From: JBBRWO01 sp964388455
GTDB taxonomy: Bacteria; Actinomycetota; Coriobacteriia; Anaerosomatales; JAAXUF01
Length of the DNA: 63,447 nt
NCBI GenBank assembly: GCA_964388455.1
Contig: CAYMAN010000013.1
Coordinates: forward strand, 1 to 63,447
Direction: 5' to 3'
Position numbers and translations under genes: made by a program. The notes below the pieces were generated by a model, which saw only the letters and a list, made by a program, of their open reading frames with translations, was not told the DNA's origin and did not search any database. Positions 17,239 to 26,055 of this stretch are shown here, piece by piece; within the stretch, counting starts at the first letter, position 1; each line of letters starts with the position of its first letter.

Positions 17239-18777
17239 ATGGGACCGATGACCGTTGTATACATCTTCGTCGCATTGATCTTTGGCGCTGCCCTCGGCTT
17301 TGCCGTCAACCGCTTCTTCATGAAGGACCGTACCGCTCGTGCCGCCGAAGAGGCGGATCGTACGGTCAAAGACGCGGAAAAGCAGGCCGAGACGCTCAAG
17401 AAGGAAGCCTTGCTTGAGGCCAAGGATCAGATATTCAAGCTGAAGCAGGAAGCTGAGACGGACGGCAAGGAACGCCGCAAGGAGATTCAGGCTTTGGAGT
17501 CGCGCCTGTCGGATCGCGAGGCTTCCATCGATCGTCGTGCAGAGTCGCTCGACAAGCGCGAGCACACTCTGTCGTCTCAGGCGGGTCAGATAGCGAAGCG
17601 CGAGCAAGACCTTGAGGTTTTGATCGTCGAGGAGCGCGAGCGCCTCGAGCGTGTCGCCGGCATGACCGCCGACGAGGCACGGGCTGAGCTGCTCAGCCGC
17701 ATCCAGGACGACGTTAAGCACGATGCCGCTGCGTTCATTCGTGAGTCAGAGGCCCGTGCCCGCGAGGAAGCGGACAAGAAGGCGCGCAATATCGTCGGAA
17801 TCGCCATTCAGAGGGTTGCCGCAGATCATACGGCCGAATCGACTGTATCTGTCGTCCACATCCCCAGTGATGACATGAAAGGCCGAATCATCGGCCGAGA
17901 AGGACGCAACATTCGCGCCTTCGAGCAGATGACCGGTATCAACCTCATCATCGACGACACTCCCGAGGCGGTTATCCTTTCCAGCTTCGATCCGGTACGT
18001 CGTGAGATCGGGCGCATTACTCTCGAGACGCTCATCGCTGACGGACGCATCCATCCTGCGCGTATTGAGGAGATGTTCAACAAGGCCGAGCAGCTTGTGA
18101 GTCAGGCTGTCCACGAGGCCGGTGAGCAGGCCGCGTTTGACAGCGGGATTCACGGTCTCCATCCGGAGCTCATTCGGACGCTTGGCCGTCTGAAGTACCG
18201 CACCAGCTACGGGCAGAATGTCTTGAAGCACTCTCTCGAGGTCTCATACCTCGCAGGAGTCATGGCGTCTGAGCTTGGCGTTGATGTTCAGTTGGCTAAG
18301 CGTGCAGGCCTGCTTCACGACCTTGGCAAGGCGATCGATCACGAGGTCGAGGGTCCCCACGCACTCATCGGCGCGGACCTCGCTCGTCGCATGAATGAGC
18401 CCAAGGCCATCGTGCACGCGATCGAGGCCCATCACGGCGATGTCGAGGCCGCGACAGTGGAAGCGGTTCTGGTCCAGGCCGCAGATGCCATCTCGGCTGC
18501 CCGTCCTGGCGCTCGTCGTGAGACGCTCGAGAGCTACATCAAGCGCCTCGAGAAGCTTGAAGCGATCGCCAACGCTCACAAGGGCGTTGAGAAGACCTAT
18601 GCAATGCAGGCGGGACGCGAGATTCGTGTCATGGTCAAGCCTGATCAGATTTCAGACACCGACTCAGTGGTGCTTGCGCGCGACATCGCCAAGCAGATCG
18701 AGGACGAACTTGAGTATCCCGGTCAGGTTCGCGTGATGGTGATCCGCGAGAGTCGTGCGGTGGACTACGCGAAGTAG
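17239..18777 (+). CDS. rny: Ribonuclease Y
   Basis: Membrane-anchored endoribonuclease that initiates mRNA decay. 512 residues. An N-terminal transmembrane helix (VVYIFVALIFGAALGFAV) is followed by a long coiled coil (about 30-195), a KH domain (IIGREGRNIRAFEQMTG) and an HD domain with the metal motif HDLGKAIDHE. The ATG at 17239 has AAGGAGG 6 nt upstream and places the membrane helix at the very N-terminus. An in-frame GTG at 17191 would add an unneeded 16 residues. Confidence 0.95.
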   Translation: MGPMTVVYIFVALIFGAALGFAVNRFFMKDRTARAAEEADRTVKDAEKQAETLKKEALLEAKDQIFKLKQEAETDGKERRKEIQALESRLSDREASIDRRAESLDKREHTLSSQAGQIAKREQDLEVLIVEERERLERVAGMTADEARAELLSRIQDDVKHDAAAFIRESEARAREEADKKARNIVGIAIQRVAADHTAESTVSVVHIPSDDMKGRIIGREGRNIRAFEQMTGINLIIDDTPEAVILSSFDPVRREIGRITLETLIADGRIHPARIEEMFNKAEQLVSQAVHEAGEQAAFDSGIHGLHPELIRTLGRLKYRTSYGQNVLKHSLEVSYLAGVMASELGVDVQLAKRAGLLHDLGKAIDHEVEGPHALIGADLARRMNEPKAIVHAIEAHHGDVEAATVEAVLVQAADAISAARPGARRETLESYIKRLEKLEAIANAHKGVEKTYAMQAGREIRVMVKPDQISDTDSVVLARDIAKQIEDELEYPGQVRVMVIRESRAVDYAK

Positions 18778-18801
18778 GTGCGGCATCTGGTTGAGTGACA
18801 C

Positions 18802-18842
18802 GCAGGCGCTCCGGTCTCACCATGACTGGGGCGCCTGCTTTT
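18802..18842 (+). terminator. Rho-independent terminator after RNase Y
   Basis: GCAGGCGC (18802-18809) and GCGCCTGC (18831-18838) form an 8-bp GC-rich stem, directly followed by TTTT. Good intrinsic terminator 25 nt after the rny stop. Confidence 0.75.
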
Positions 18843-18881
18843 CGGGACTGACACGCCCACGTGAGAAGTGACGGGAACAGC

Positions 18882-19955
18882 ATGTCCAATGAGGACCTAC
18901 TCGGGTTTGTGACAGCCGTGTCCGGCGACGCGTTTCTAAAGGTCGAGGAGAGCCTTGGCGACGGATTCGTTCGTCTCAAGGTCTCTGAGGCAGAACGCCG
19001 ACAGGCCAAGCACGATATCCGCAGCGTCGAAGACATCGTCGTCGAGATGCTGCGCAACGCACGCGATGCACACGCGAGCCGCATCTTCGTCGCGACCGCT
19101 CGCGATGGCGATCGGCGAACAATGACATTCGTTGATGACGGTGTCGGCATCCCTGGCGCGATGCATGAGAAGGTGTTCGAGCCCCGGGTGACGAGCAAGC
19201 TTGAATCCATGGTCATGGATCAGTGGGGAGTCCACGGCCGAGGAATGGCGCTCTACTCCATACGTAGCAATGCGGCCGAGGCCCGAATCGCGGCGTCGGA
19301 GCTGCACAAGGGCACTGCGCTGACGATCCTCATCGAATCGGCGCAGTTGACCGAACGTGCGGACCAGTCGACGTGGCCTGCGGTCGACAGAGAGCCATCG
19401 GGCGCGTTGAAAGTCTGCCGAGGGCCTCACAACATCATTCGCAGGGTCGTCGAGTTTGCGGTAGAGCACCCGGGAATCGACGTCTATATCGGCTCACCAG
19501 CAGAAGTCGTCGCAACGTTGCACGTACTCACCCGCGACCACGTCGATGCCAGTGATCTGTTGTTCTGCGATGACGCTTCAGCATTGCCCGTGTGGCAGCG
19601 GCCCGGTGGAGTCACCGACGCTGAGGACCTCACTGAGGTGGCATTGAGCCTGGCGTTGCCGATATCTGAACGTACTGCGCACCGGGTCCTCGGCGGTGAG
19701 CTGCCCGTTCTTCCCACTGTGCTCAATCAGGTCGCCGGTGCCACGGCTTCCGGCTCTGATACGACGCCTGACATCTATCGGGACAGACGAGGCCTGAAGA
19801 TTCACCACACCGACCTCACGCAGTTTCGAGGTGAGTTGGAGGCGGCGTTCGACAGCATCGCGGAACGGTACTACCTGCATTTGAAGTGCGAACCGAAGAT
19901 CATTGTCGGCAAGGATGATATTCGGGTCAGGTTCGAGGTCGAGAAGGAGGACTGA
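18882..19955 (+). CDS. Orphan GHKL (HSP90/MutL/histidine-kinase-type) ATPase
   Basis: 357-residue protein with a Bergerat ATP-binding fold: N-box EMLRNARDAH (55-64), G1 DDGVGIP (85-91), G2 GVHGRGMAL (116-124) and a GTALTI strand. It has no HisKA/dimerisation-phosphoacceptor domain before the ATPase and no membrane segment, so it is not an ordinary sensor kinase. The C-terminal ~200 residues are unrecognised. Start is ATG 18882; a GTG at 18861 would add 7 residues. It follows the rny terminator and precedes spoVS. It could be an HSP90/MORC-like conformational ATPase or a serine-kinase-like regulator. Confidence 0.75.
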   Translation: MSNEDLLGFVTAVSGDAFLKVEESLGDGFVRLKVSEAERRQAKHDIRSVEDIVVEMLRNARDAHASRIFVATARDGDRRTMTFVDDGVGIPGAMHEKVFEPRVTSKLESMVMDQWGVHGRGMALYSIRSNAAEARIAASELHKGTALTILIESAQLTERADQSTWPAVDREPSGALKVCRGPHNIIRRVVEFAVEHPGIDVYIGSPAEVVATLHVLTRDHVDASDLLFCDDASALPVWQRPGGVTDAEDLTEVALSLALPISERTAHRVLGGELPVLPTVLNQVAGATASGSDTTPDIYRDRRGLKIHHTDLTQFRGELEAAFDSIAERYYLHLKCEPKIIVGKDDIRVRFEVEKED

Positions 19956-19982
19956 CCCCTACGTACCGACTCGCGCTATACT
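19953..19982 (+). promoter_or_regulatory. Possible spoVS promoter
   Basis: TATACT at 19977-19982 is a good -10. The best -35 candidate, about 18 bp upstream at the end of the previous gene (TGACCC), is weak. It would give spoVS its own transcript with a leader of about 95 nt. Confidence 0.35.
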
Positions 19983-20084
19983 TGAGTGCAGCACACGCAG
20001 CCTTTGTCGTAGCAGTGATTCTTCTATCTGTCGCACTCGCCGTCGCATGACGGCTTCCACCAGGTGCTTTACCAGGGAGGGTCC

Positions 20085-20360
20085 GTGGAAGTCCTTAAGG
20101 TCTCCAGTAAGTCAAATCCCAACTCCGTCGCCGGCGCGCTTGCTGGAATCGTTCGCGAGCAAGGCGCCGTAGAGATCCAGACGGTCGGAGCTGGTGCTCT
20201 CAACCAGGCCGTCAAAGCCATCGCCATCGCACGCGGCTTCCTCGCCCCGTCGGGCATGGAGTTGACCTGCGTACCCGCATTCGCCGACATTGAGATCAAC
20301 GGCGAGGAGCGAACGGCCATCAGGCTGCTGGTTGAGCCTCGCGACATGCATCGCTCCTAG
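20085..20360 (+). CDS. spoVS: Stage V sporulation protein S (SpoVS)
   Basis: Small Alba-fold-like protein of 91 residues, nearly invariant in its family: VEVLKVSSKSNPNSVAGALAG, then VGAGALNQAVKAIAIARGFLAP and DIEINGEERTAIRLLVEPR. In Bacillus it affects spore coat assembly and septation; many non-sporulating bacteria also carry it and its biochemical role is unclear. GTG start at 20085 with AGGGAGG 3 nt upstream matches homologous N-termini; an in-frame codon at 20064 is upstream of the ribosome site. Confidence 0.95.
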   Translation: MEVLKVSSKSNPNSVAGALAGIVREQGAVEIQTVGAGALNQAVKAIAIARGFLAPSGMELTCVPAFADIEINGEERTAIRLLVEPRDMHRS

Positions 20361-20370
20361 GGCAACGGCG

Positions 20371-21198
20371 ATGCGTGCGGATCTGCACGTCCACTCCACT
20401 GCGTCTGATGGGACGCTTTCGCCGGGTGCTCTCGTAGAGCTCGCAGCGCGCAACGGACTTGAAGTCGTTGCCCTCACAGATCACGACACGGTCTCCGGCG
20501 TTCCGGAAGCCTGCGAAGCTGCCACCTCACGAGGTATCCGGATGATCCCTGCCGTCGAGCTCTCGGCGACCATCGGTGAACGATCGATTCACATCCTTGG
20601 CTACTTCATTGATATCGGCGACCAGGTCCTCCTCAAAGAGCTCGCGGGCTTGCGAGCTGCACGAGTGGAACGTGCAGTCGGCATCGTCCGCGCGCTTCAG
20701 GCGGCGGGTTACGACATCACGCCTGAAGCGGTGATGGCTCTGTCTGATGGGGGAGCGGTGGGTCGTACACACATCGCTCGGGCCTTGGTATCGCTCGGCC
20801 ATGCCGTGAACGTCTCAGACGCCTTTGAGCGCCTAGTAGGCCGCGGCAGACCGTTCTACCGGCCAAAGGCGCACTTGAGCCCTCAAAGGGCGATTCAGCT
20901 CATTACCGGTGCGGGGGGCATCGCGGTCGCAGCGCATCCGGGCGTTTCAGGAACAGAAGACCTCATCGAGGATCTGCTCGTACTCGGTCTCCGAGGCGTG
21001 GAAGCTCATCATGCGGATCACACAGTCGAGCAACGCATCGCACTCACCGCACTTGCGAATCGGTTTGGGTTGCTGAAGACCGGGGGCACCGACTATCACA
21101 GCCCACACGCTCCGCATCCGGATCTCGGAGAACTGAGCCTGCCGGAGACCGACCTCCGTGAGTTCTTGGATGCTGGCGATGGTCCCGCATCGCTGTAG
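20371..21198 (+). CDS. PHP domain metal-dependent phosphoesterase
   Basis: 275 residues of the PHP (polymerase and histidinol phosphatase) superfamily, TrpH/YciV-like. Metal motifs: DLHVHSTASDG at residues 4-14, LTDHDT, EAHHADH and, near the end, GGTDYHSPHAPH. Relatives are 5'-3' exoribonucleases or 3',5'-nucleoside bisphosphate phosphatases; the substrate here is undetermined. ATG at 20371, 10 nt after spoVS, so probably cotranscribed. Confidence 0.88.
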   Translation: MRADLHVHSTASDGTLSPGALVELAARNGLEVVALTDHDTVSGVPEACEAATSRGIRMIPAVELSATIGERSIHILGYFIDIGDQVLLKELAGLRAARVERAVGIVRALQAAGYDITPEAVMALSDGGAVGRTHIARALVSLGHAVNVSDAFERLVGRGRPFYRPKAHLSPQRAIQLITGAGGIAVAAHPGVSGTEDLIEDLLVLGLRGVEAHHADHTVEQRIALTALANRFGLLKTGGTDYHSPHAPHPDLGELSLPETDLREFLDAGDGPASL

Positions 21199-21256
21199 CG
21201 ATCCTCGTGAGTTTCGCCTGTGGATCGGTCGCAAGCATGCTACACTGCCGAGCGCT

Positions 21257-22594
21257 ATGGACACCTACCTTATCCGCACCTTCGGGTGCCAGATGAACAA
21301 GCACGACTCCGAACGCGTGGCCGGTCTGCTGAACCAGCAGGGGCTGCGTGCTGTCGACACTGCCGAGAATGCCGATGTCGTGGTCTTCATGACCTGCTGC
21401 GTGCGCGAGAATGCAGATGAGAGGCTCCGAGGCCAGGTCAAGTCACTCAAGAGCGTCAAGGCAGGCCGACCGGGTCAGCTGATCGCGGTGGGTGGTTGCA
21501 TCGGACAGCGCGACGGCGAACTGCTTCTCCGACAGATTCCGCATATCGATGTGGTCTTCGGCACACACAACATCGCCCATCTTCCGGCGCTGCTTGAAGG
21601 CGCATTCAGTGGACGTCAACCTCTGGTCGAGATTCTTGCCGAGACGACGGATTTTGCCTCAGAGCTACCAACCGAGCGTGAGCATCCGTGGCACGCCTGG
21701 GTGCCCATCACTGTCGGGTGCGACAACTACTGCTCCTACTGCATCGTGCCCTACGTTCGTGGGCGCGAGCGTTCTCGGACAATGGAATCGATCGTTGAAG
21801 AGGTGACTCAGCTCAGATCGGACGGGGTCCTTGAGGTCACCTTGCTTGGCCAGAACGTCAACAGCTACGGTCGCGACCTTTGCGGTTCCCCGCGTTTCGC
21901 CGAGGTTCTGCGTGCGGTCGCCGCAACCGGCATCGAACGCATCCGGTTCGCTACAAGCCATCCCAAAGACCTGTCGCCCGCTACGATCAGTGCGATGGCA
22001 GAGCTACCGGCTGTAATGCCCTATCTTCACCTGCCGGTGCAGTCCGGGTCTGACAAGGTACTCAAGCAGATGAACAGGCATTACACCAACGATGACTACC
22101 GAGACCTCGTAAAGCGGATTCGAGAGGCGATTCCCGACATCTCGCTGTCGACCGACATCATCGTCGGATTTCCCGGAGAATCCGAGCAGGACTTCGCTGA
22201 CACACTCAACCTGGTGCGTGACGTGACCTACGATCAGGCATTCACGTTCATCTACTCGCCGCGGGAGGGGACTCCGGCTGCGACTCAGCCGGATCATGTG
22301 CCACGTGAGGTCTCGCAGGCGCGTCTGGAACGGCTTGTGGAGGTCGTACAGGCGTCAGCATTCGAGCGCTCCACCCACTTCGTCGGAACAATCCAGCCTG
22401 TGCTGTTTGAGGGCACTAGCAAGCGCGATGATCACATGCTGGCCGGCCGCGCTCCGAGTAACCGGATGGTGCACGTGCGAGTTCCCGACGGTGCTTCGGC
22501 CGATGACTACACGGCGCGAATCCTCGACGTTCACATCGAAGAAGCGCAAACCTGGTTCCTCACCGGGCGGCTTGCGGGTACAGACTCCCTGTAG
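21257..22594 (+). CDS. miaB: tRNA-2-methylthio-N6-dimethylallyladenosine synthase
   Basis: Radical SAM methylthiotransferase completing ms2i6A37 on tRNAs reading UNN codons. 445 residues. N-terminal cluster cysteines are Cys11 (TFGCQMNKHDSE), Cys47 and Cys81; the radical SAM triad is Cys155, Cys159, Cys162 (GCDNYCSYC); a TRAM domain ends the protein. MiaA, which supplies its substrate, is encoded 1.4 kb downstream. No ribosome site precedes the ATG. A TACACT -10-like hexamer ends only 10 nt before it, so the transcript may be nearly leaderless. Confidence 0.95.
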   Translation: MDTYLIRTFGCQMNKHDSERVAGLLNQQGLRAVDTAENADVVVFMTCCVRENADERLRGQVKSLKSVKAGRPGQLIAVGGCIGQRDGELLLRQIPHIDVVFGTHNIAHLPALLEGAFSGRQPLVEILAETTDFASELPTEREHPWHAWVPITVGCDNYCSYCIVPYVRGRERSRTMESIVEEVTQLRSDGVLEVTLLGQNVNSYGRDLCGSPRFAEVLRAVAATGIERIRFATSHPKDLSPATISAMAELPAVMPYLHLPVQSGSDKVLKQMNRHYTNDDYRDLVKRIREAIPDISLSTDIIVGFPGESEQDFADTLNLVRDVTYDQAFTFIYSPREGTPAATQPDHVPREVSQARLERLVEVVQASAFERSTHFVGTIQPVLFEGTSKRDDHMLAGRAPSNRMVHVRVPDGASADDYTARILDVHIEEAQTWFLTGRLAGTDSL

Positions 22595-22632
22595 GGGCCT
22601 CGTCCCTCACACCGCTCTCCCGGGAGGTCACT

Positions 22633-24000
22633 GTGTCTGCGTCAATATTTGGCGTCATCGCGCCGCATCCGCCGATCCTCGTCGAGTCGGTCGGAGGAGT
22701 TGAGCGCCACATGGCTGATGCGTCGCTTTCGGCGCTTGCTACTGCCGCCAACGCGATTGCCGCATACCGGCCCGAGACTCTGATCGTGATGTCTCCTCAT
22801 GCCCCCGCTGTGTACGACACCTTCTTGGTGGATACCTCCGATGTTATGGAAGGCTCACTCGCCGAGTTCGGGGATCATCGATCAATGCGCTGGACGGCCG
22901 ATGCGCAACTCGGGCGTGCGCTGGTAACCTCCATCGATCTGGCTGGCATCCCGGTCGCCCCACGGGACGCGGATTCACGACTGCGGCCCGGATGGCTGGA
23001 CCACGCATCCCTGGTGCCGCTGTCCTTTCTCGACCCATCGCAACGCTTTGAGATCTTAGTCATCTCACTTTCCTACCTCTCGCTGGTGACTCACCGCCAG
23101 TTGGGATCCGTCATTCGGCAGACCGCCCAGTCACTCGGACGCAAAGTGGTGTTCGTCGCGAGTGGTGACTGCTCTCATCGTCTGACGCCGCGTGCGGGTG
23201 CAGGGTATTCCCCACGCGGACAGGAGTTTGACGATACGCTCGTCGACCTAGTCCGGTCGGGGCGGCTGGCTGAGCTCCGGCACATCGATTCGCGGCTGGC
23301 CGAGGCCGCCGGGGAGTGTGGCTTGCGTTCGTTCGTCACACTCGGCGGATTTGCCGGCGACGATCCGGTTCCAAGCAGACTTCTCGGATACGAGGGGCCA
23401 TGGGGGGTCGGATATCTGACGGCCCTCGTAGGCGAAGCCGCGCTTGTCTCGGCAGACGCGGGGCGTGCCATAGACTCTCCCAGTCAGCCCGTAATCGCGG
23501 ATAGTGAGATCGTCACACTGGCGCGAGCGACACTCGGCGCGGCACTGCGCGATGAGTCATTGCCGTCTCCGACACTGGCGGATCCGACATACCCCTCGCG
23601 CGCGGGAGTGTTCGTTTCGCTGCATCGCGATGGCCACCTGAGAGGCTGTATCGGGACGATTTCGCCTACCAAGCCAACGCTCGGAGAAGAAGTAGCGCAC
23701 AATGTACTGGAGGCCGCCTTCGAAGACCCTCGCTTCGAGCCACTGACCGCCGAGGAATTCGGTGATCTTGAGATGAGCGTGGACGTGCTTCGCCCGGCCG
23801 AGCCAGCGACGATTGAGGAGCTCGATCCCAAACGCTTCGGCGTGATCGTGACCGCTGGTTACCGACGAGGACTGCTGTTGCCTGATCTAGATGGTGTCGA
23901 CGACGCCGCAACGCAGATCGATATCGCACTACAGAAAGCAGGCATCCGCACTGATGAAGACTTCACTATCCAACGGTTCCGAGTGGACCGGTTCCACTGA
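22633..24000 (+). CDS. MEMO/LigB-like and AMMECR1 domain fusion (AmmeMemoRadiSam system protein)
   Basis: 455 residues. The first ~265 resemble class III extradiol dioxygenase/MEMO proteins (GVIAPHPPILVESVGG, then MSPHAP and SGDCSHR). The last ~170 are an AMMECR1 domain with the signature LRGCIGTISP and DPRFEPLTAEEF. In other genomes these two occur with a radical SAM protein (AmmeMemoRadiSam), function unknown. No radical SAM partner of that type is in this window, although MiaB is adjacent. GTG start with GGGAGG 7 nt upstream. Confidence 0.88.
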   Translation: MSASIFGVIAPHPPILVESVGGVERHMADASLSALATAANAIAAYRPETLIVMSPHAPAVYDTFLVDTSDVMEGSLAEFGDHRSMRWTADAQLGRALVTSIDLAGIPVAPRDADSRLRPGWLDHASLVPLSFLDPSQRFEILVISLSYLSLVTHRQLGSVIRQTAQSLGRKVVFVASGDCSHRLTPRAGAGYSPRGQEFDDTLVDLVRSGRLAELRHIDSRLAEAAGECGLRSFVTLGGFAGDDPVPSRLLGYEGPWGVGYLTALVGEAALVSADAGRAIDSPSQPVIADSEIVTLARATLGAALRDESLPSPTLADPTYPSRAGVFVSLHRDGHLRGCIGTISPTKPTLGEEVAHNVLEAAFEDPRFEPLTAEEFGDLEMSVDVLRPAEPATIEELDPKRFGVIVTAGYRRGLLLPDLDGVDDAATQIDIALQKAGIRTDEDFTIQRFRVDRFH

Positions 24001-24970
24001 CGCAGCATCGAATGCGCCACGCACCAAATCCACAGCTCCGGCCCTCCCCACCACACGCGTTCTGGTCGTCGTAGGCCCCACCGCAGTAGGGAAGAGTGCC
24101 CTAGCCGAGGAACTGTGTGTGCGACTCGGCGGAGAAGTCGTATCCGCGGACTCGATGCAGGTGTATCGCGGTATGGATATTGGAACCGCGAAGACACCAC
24201 GCGACAGCCGACGGGTCCCACATCATTGCATTGACGTGGTCGAGCCGGGTGAGCCCTTCTCGGCGGCAGTGTTCCAAGATTGTGCCAGAACCGCCATCGC
24301 GGACCTGAGTGCACGCGGCGTCCTGCCTGTCGTGTGTGGCGGGACCGGACTCTATGTCCGTGCAGCGATCGATGCGTTCGACTTCGCGCCCGGAGGTCAG
24401 GCCAGCAATCCTACTCGGGCCACCTACGAGACTTTCGCTGCCGAGCATGGCGCCGAGGAAGTGTATGCGCTTCTGGAGGAACGTGATCCCGACTCGGCCG
24501 CGCTGATCCACCGCAACAACACGCGTCGCATCGTCCGGGCGCTTGAGATGCTCGACGAGGGAGTCTCATATGCGGACCAGCGAGCTGGTTTTGCCGTGCG
24601 ACAGAGTGTGTACGACACTCGCCTCATCGGTCTGACGATGGATCGAGAGCAGCTCTATCAGCGAATCGACGCCCGTGTGCAGGCGATGGTCGACGGTGGG
24701 TTGGTCGGCGAAGTCGAACGGCTGCTCGCAGACGGGTTCCGGGAGGCCCTTACCGCAACTCAGGCCATCGGCTACAAGGAGTTGGTACCTGTAGTTGAAG
24801 GTGAGGTTGAGCTCGAGACTGCGGTGGCGGGTATCGCGCAGGCGTCTCGACGTTATGCGAAAAGGCAGCTCACATGGTTCAACGCCGATCCGCGAATCAC
24901 CTGGATAGACGTGACTGAGCTCAGCTTGTCACAGGCGGCGGATGCTGCACTCGATGCGATAGACTGGTAG
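23954..24970 (+). CDS. miaA: tRNA dimethylallyltransferase
   Basis: Transfers the dimethylallyl group to A37 of tRNAs, giving i6A for MiaB. 338 residues. The P-loop GPTAVGKSALAEEL follows a ~35-residue N-terminal extension. DSMQVYRGMDIGTAK, VCGGTGLYVRA and QAIGYKEL are family landmarks. The ATG at 23954 lies 47 nt inside the preceding gene and has a poor ribosome site. No better in-frame start exists before the conserved P-loop, so the true start is uncertain (23891 is an alternative). Confidence 0.9.
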   Translation: MKTSLSNGSEWTGSTDAASNAPRTKSTAPALPTTRVLVVVGPTAVGKSALAEELCVRLGGEVVSADSMQVYRGMDIGTAKTPRDSRRVPHHCIDVVEPGEPFSAAVFQDCARTAIADLSARGVLPVVCGGTGLYVRAAIDAFDFAPGGQASNPTRATYETFAAEHGAEEVYALLEERDPDSAALIHRNNTRRIVRALEMLDEGVSYADQRAGFAVRQSVYDTRLIGLTMDREQLYQRIDARVQAMVDGGLVGEVERLLADGFREALTATQAIGYKELVPVVEGEVELETAVAGIAQASRRYAKRQLTWFNADPRITWIDVTELSLSQAADAALDAIDW

Positions 24971-25015
24971 AGCGCGGCCACAACGGTCGCTGATGAGCGT
25001 AAGGGAGTCGAAACC

Positions 25016-25903
25016 GTGGATTTGACCTTCGTGAAGATGCAGGGCCTTGGAAACGACTTCGTCGTCATGGAGGACCTTGCGGAGGAACTCGATCTCTCGC
25101 CAGAGGCCGTCGCCTGGTTTTGCGATCGCAACTTCGGCATCGGAGGTGACGGGCTGATTCTAGTTCGGCCTGCCACCACGCCCGACGCAGATTTCTTCAT
25201 GTTGTATTACAACTCGGATGGCACGACAGCCGAGATGTGCGGCAACGGAATCAGGTGCTTTGCGAAGTACCTCGTCGATCACGAACTCATTCCTGCCGAT
25301 CAGAACTCGGTTCGCGTGGAGACTCTCGGCGGAATCAAGCCCATTGAGATCACGCGTGCCTATGACGGGACTCTGTACCTCGCAACGGTGGATATGGGCC
25401 TCCCCGGGCTGCTTCCCGCCGAGGTGCCCACTCTCCTGGGATGCGAAGCGCCCGGTGATCCCGTTGTGAACTGTGACTTGGAGACGACGGAGGGCACCTT
25501 CTCGGTTACCTGCGTCTCGATGGGCAACCCCCACTGCATTCTTTGGGTTGAGGACGTTGAGACCGCTCCGGTGCTGACCGTCGGTCCGCTCATTGAGAAT
25601 CACCCATCGTTTCCCAACAAGACCAATGTCGAGTTCGCCGAGCTGATTGATGACGGCGTGGTTCGCCTGCGCGTCTGGGAGCGCGGCGTGGGCGAGACAC
25701 TGGCGTGCGGAACTGGGGCATGTGCGACAGCAGTCGCTGCGTCTCTGACACTGCGCACCGGCAGGGAGGTCACCATCGAGCTTCCCGGCGGCGACCTCGA
25801 GATTCGCTGGTCCGAGAACGACCGCGTCTACATGACTGGACCAGCCGAGGAAGTGTTCTCCGGTTCTGTCGCGATCTCTGAAGACGATGAGGAGCTCACG
25901 TAG
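25016..25903 (+). CDS. dapF: Diaminopimelate epimerase
   Basis: Converts LL- to meso-diaminopimelate for peptidoglycan and lysine. 295 residues with both catalytic cysteines: MCGNGIRCFAK (first half) and ACGTGACATAVAA (second half). GNDFVV at the N-terminus binds substrate. GTG start with AAGGGAG 8 nt upstream. dapL follows 150 bp later, so the last two steps of the aminotransferase route are neighbours. Confidence 0.95.
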   Translation: MDLTFVKMQGLGNDFVVMEDLAEELDLSPEAVAWFCDRNFGIGGDGLILVRPATTPDADFFMLYYNSDGTTAEMCGNGIRCFAKYLVDHELIPADQNSVRVETLGGIKPIEITRAYDGTLYLATVDMGLPGLLPAEVPTLLGCEAPGDPVVNCDLETTEGTFSVTCVSMGNPHCILWVEDVETAPVLTVGPLIENHPSFPNKTNVEFAELIDDGVVRLRVWERGVGETLACGTGACATAVAASLTLRTGREVTIELPGGDLEIRWSENDRVYMTGPAEEVFSGSVAISEDDEELT

Positions 25904-26055
25904 CGTTTCTCGTCGGAGCAGGGTGCCGATGTGCGAGATTGATTCATCTCGTAACAAGATGGCAATCCGAACAGCCTCTGGTCAGTGATACCATGTCACC
26001 CACGGTGCTCCGGTGCCGTTGTTCTGCACACTCAGACTGAAGGGGAGAGCACCCA

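Noticed and set aside
20085..20360. Evidence of endospore formation
   Set aside because: SpoVS occurs in many non-sporulating bacteria and no other sporulation-specific gene is in the window.
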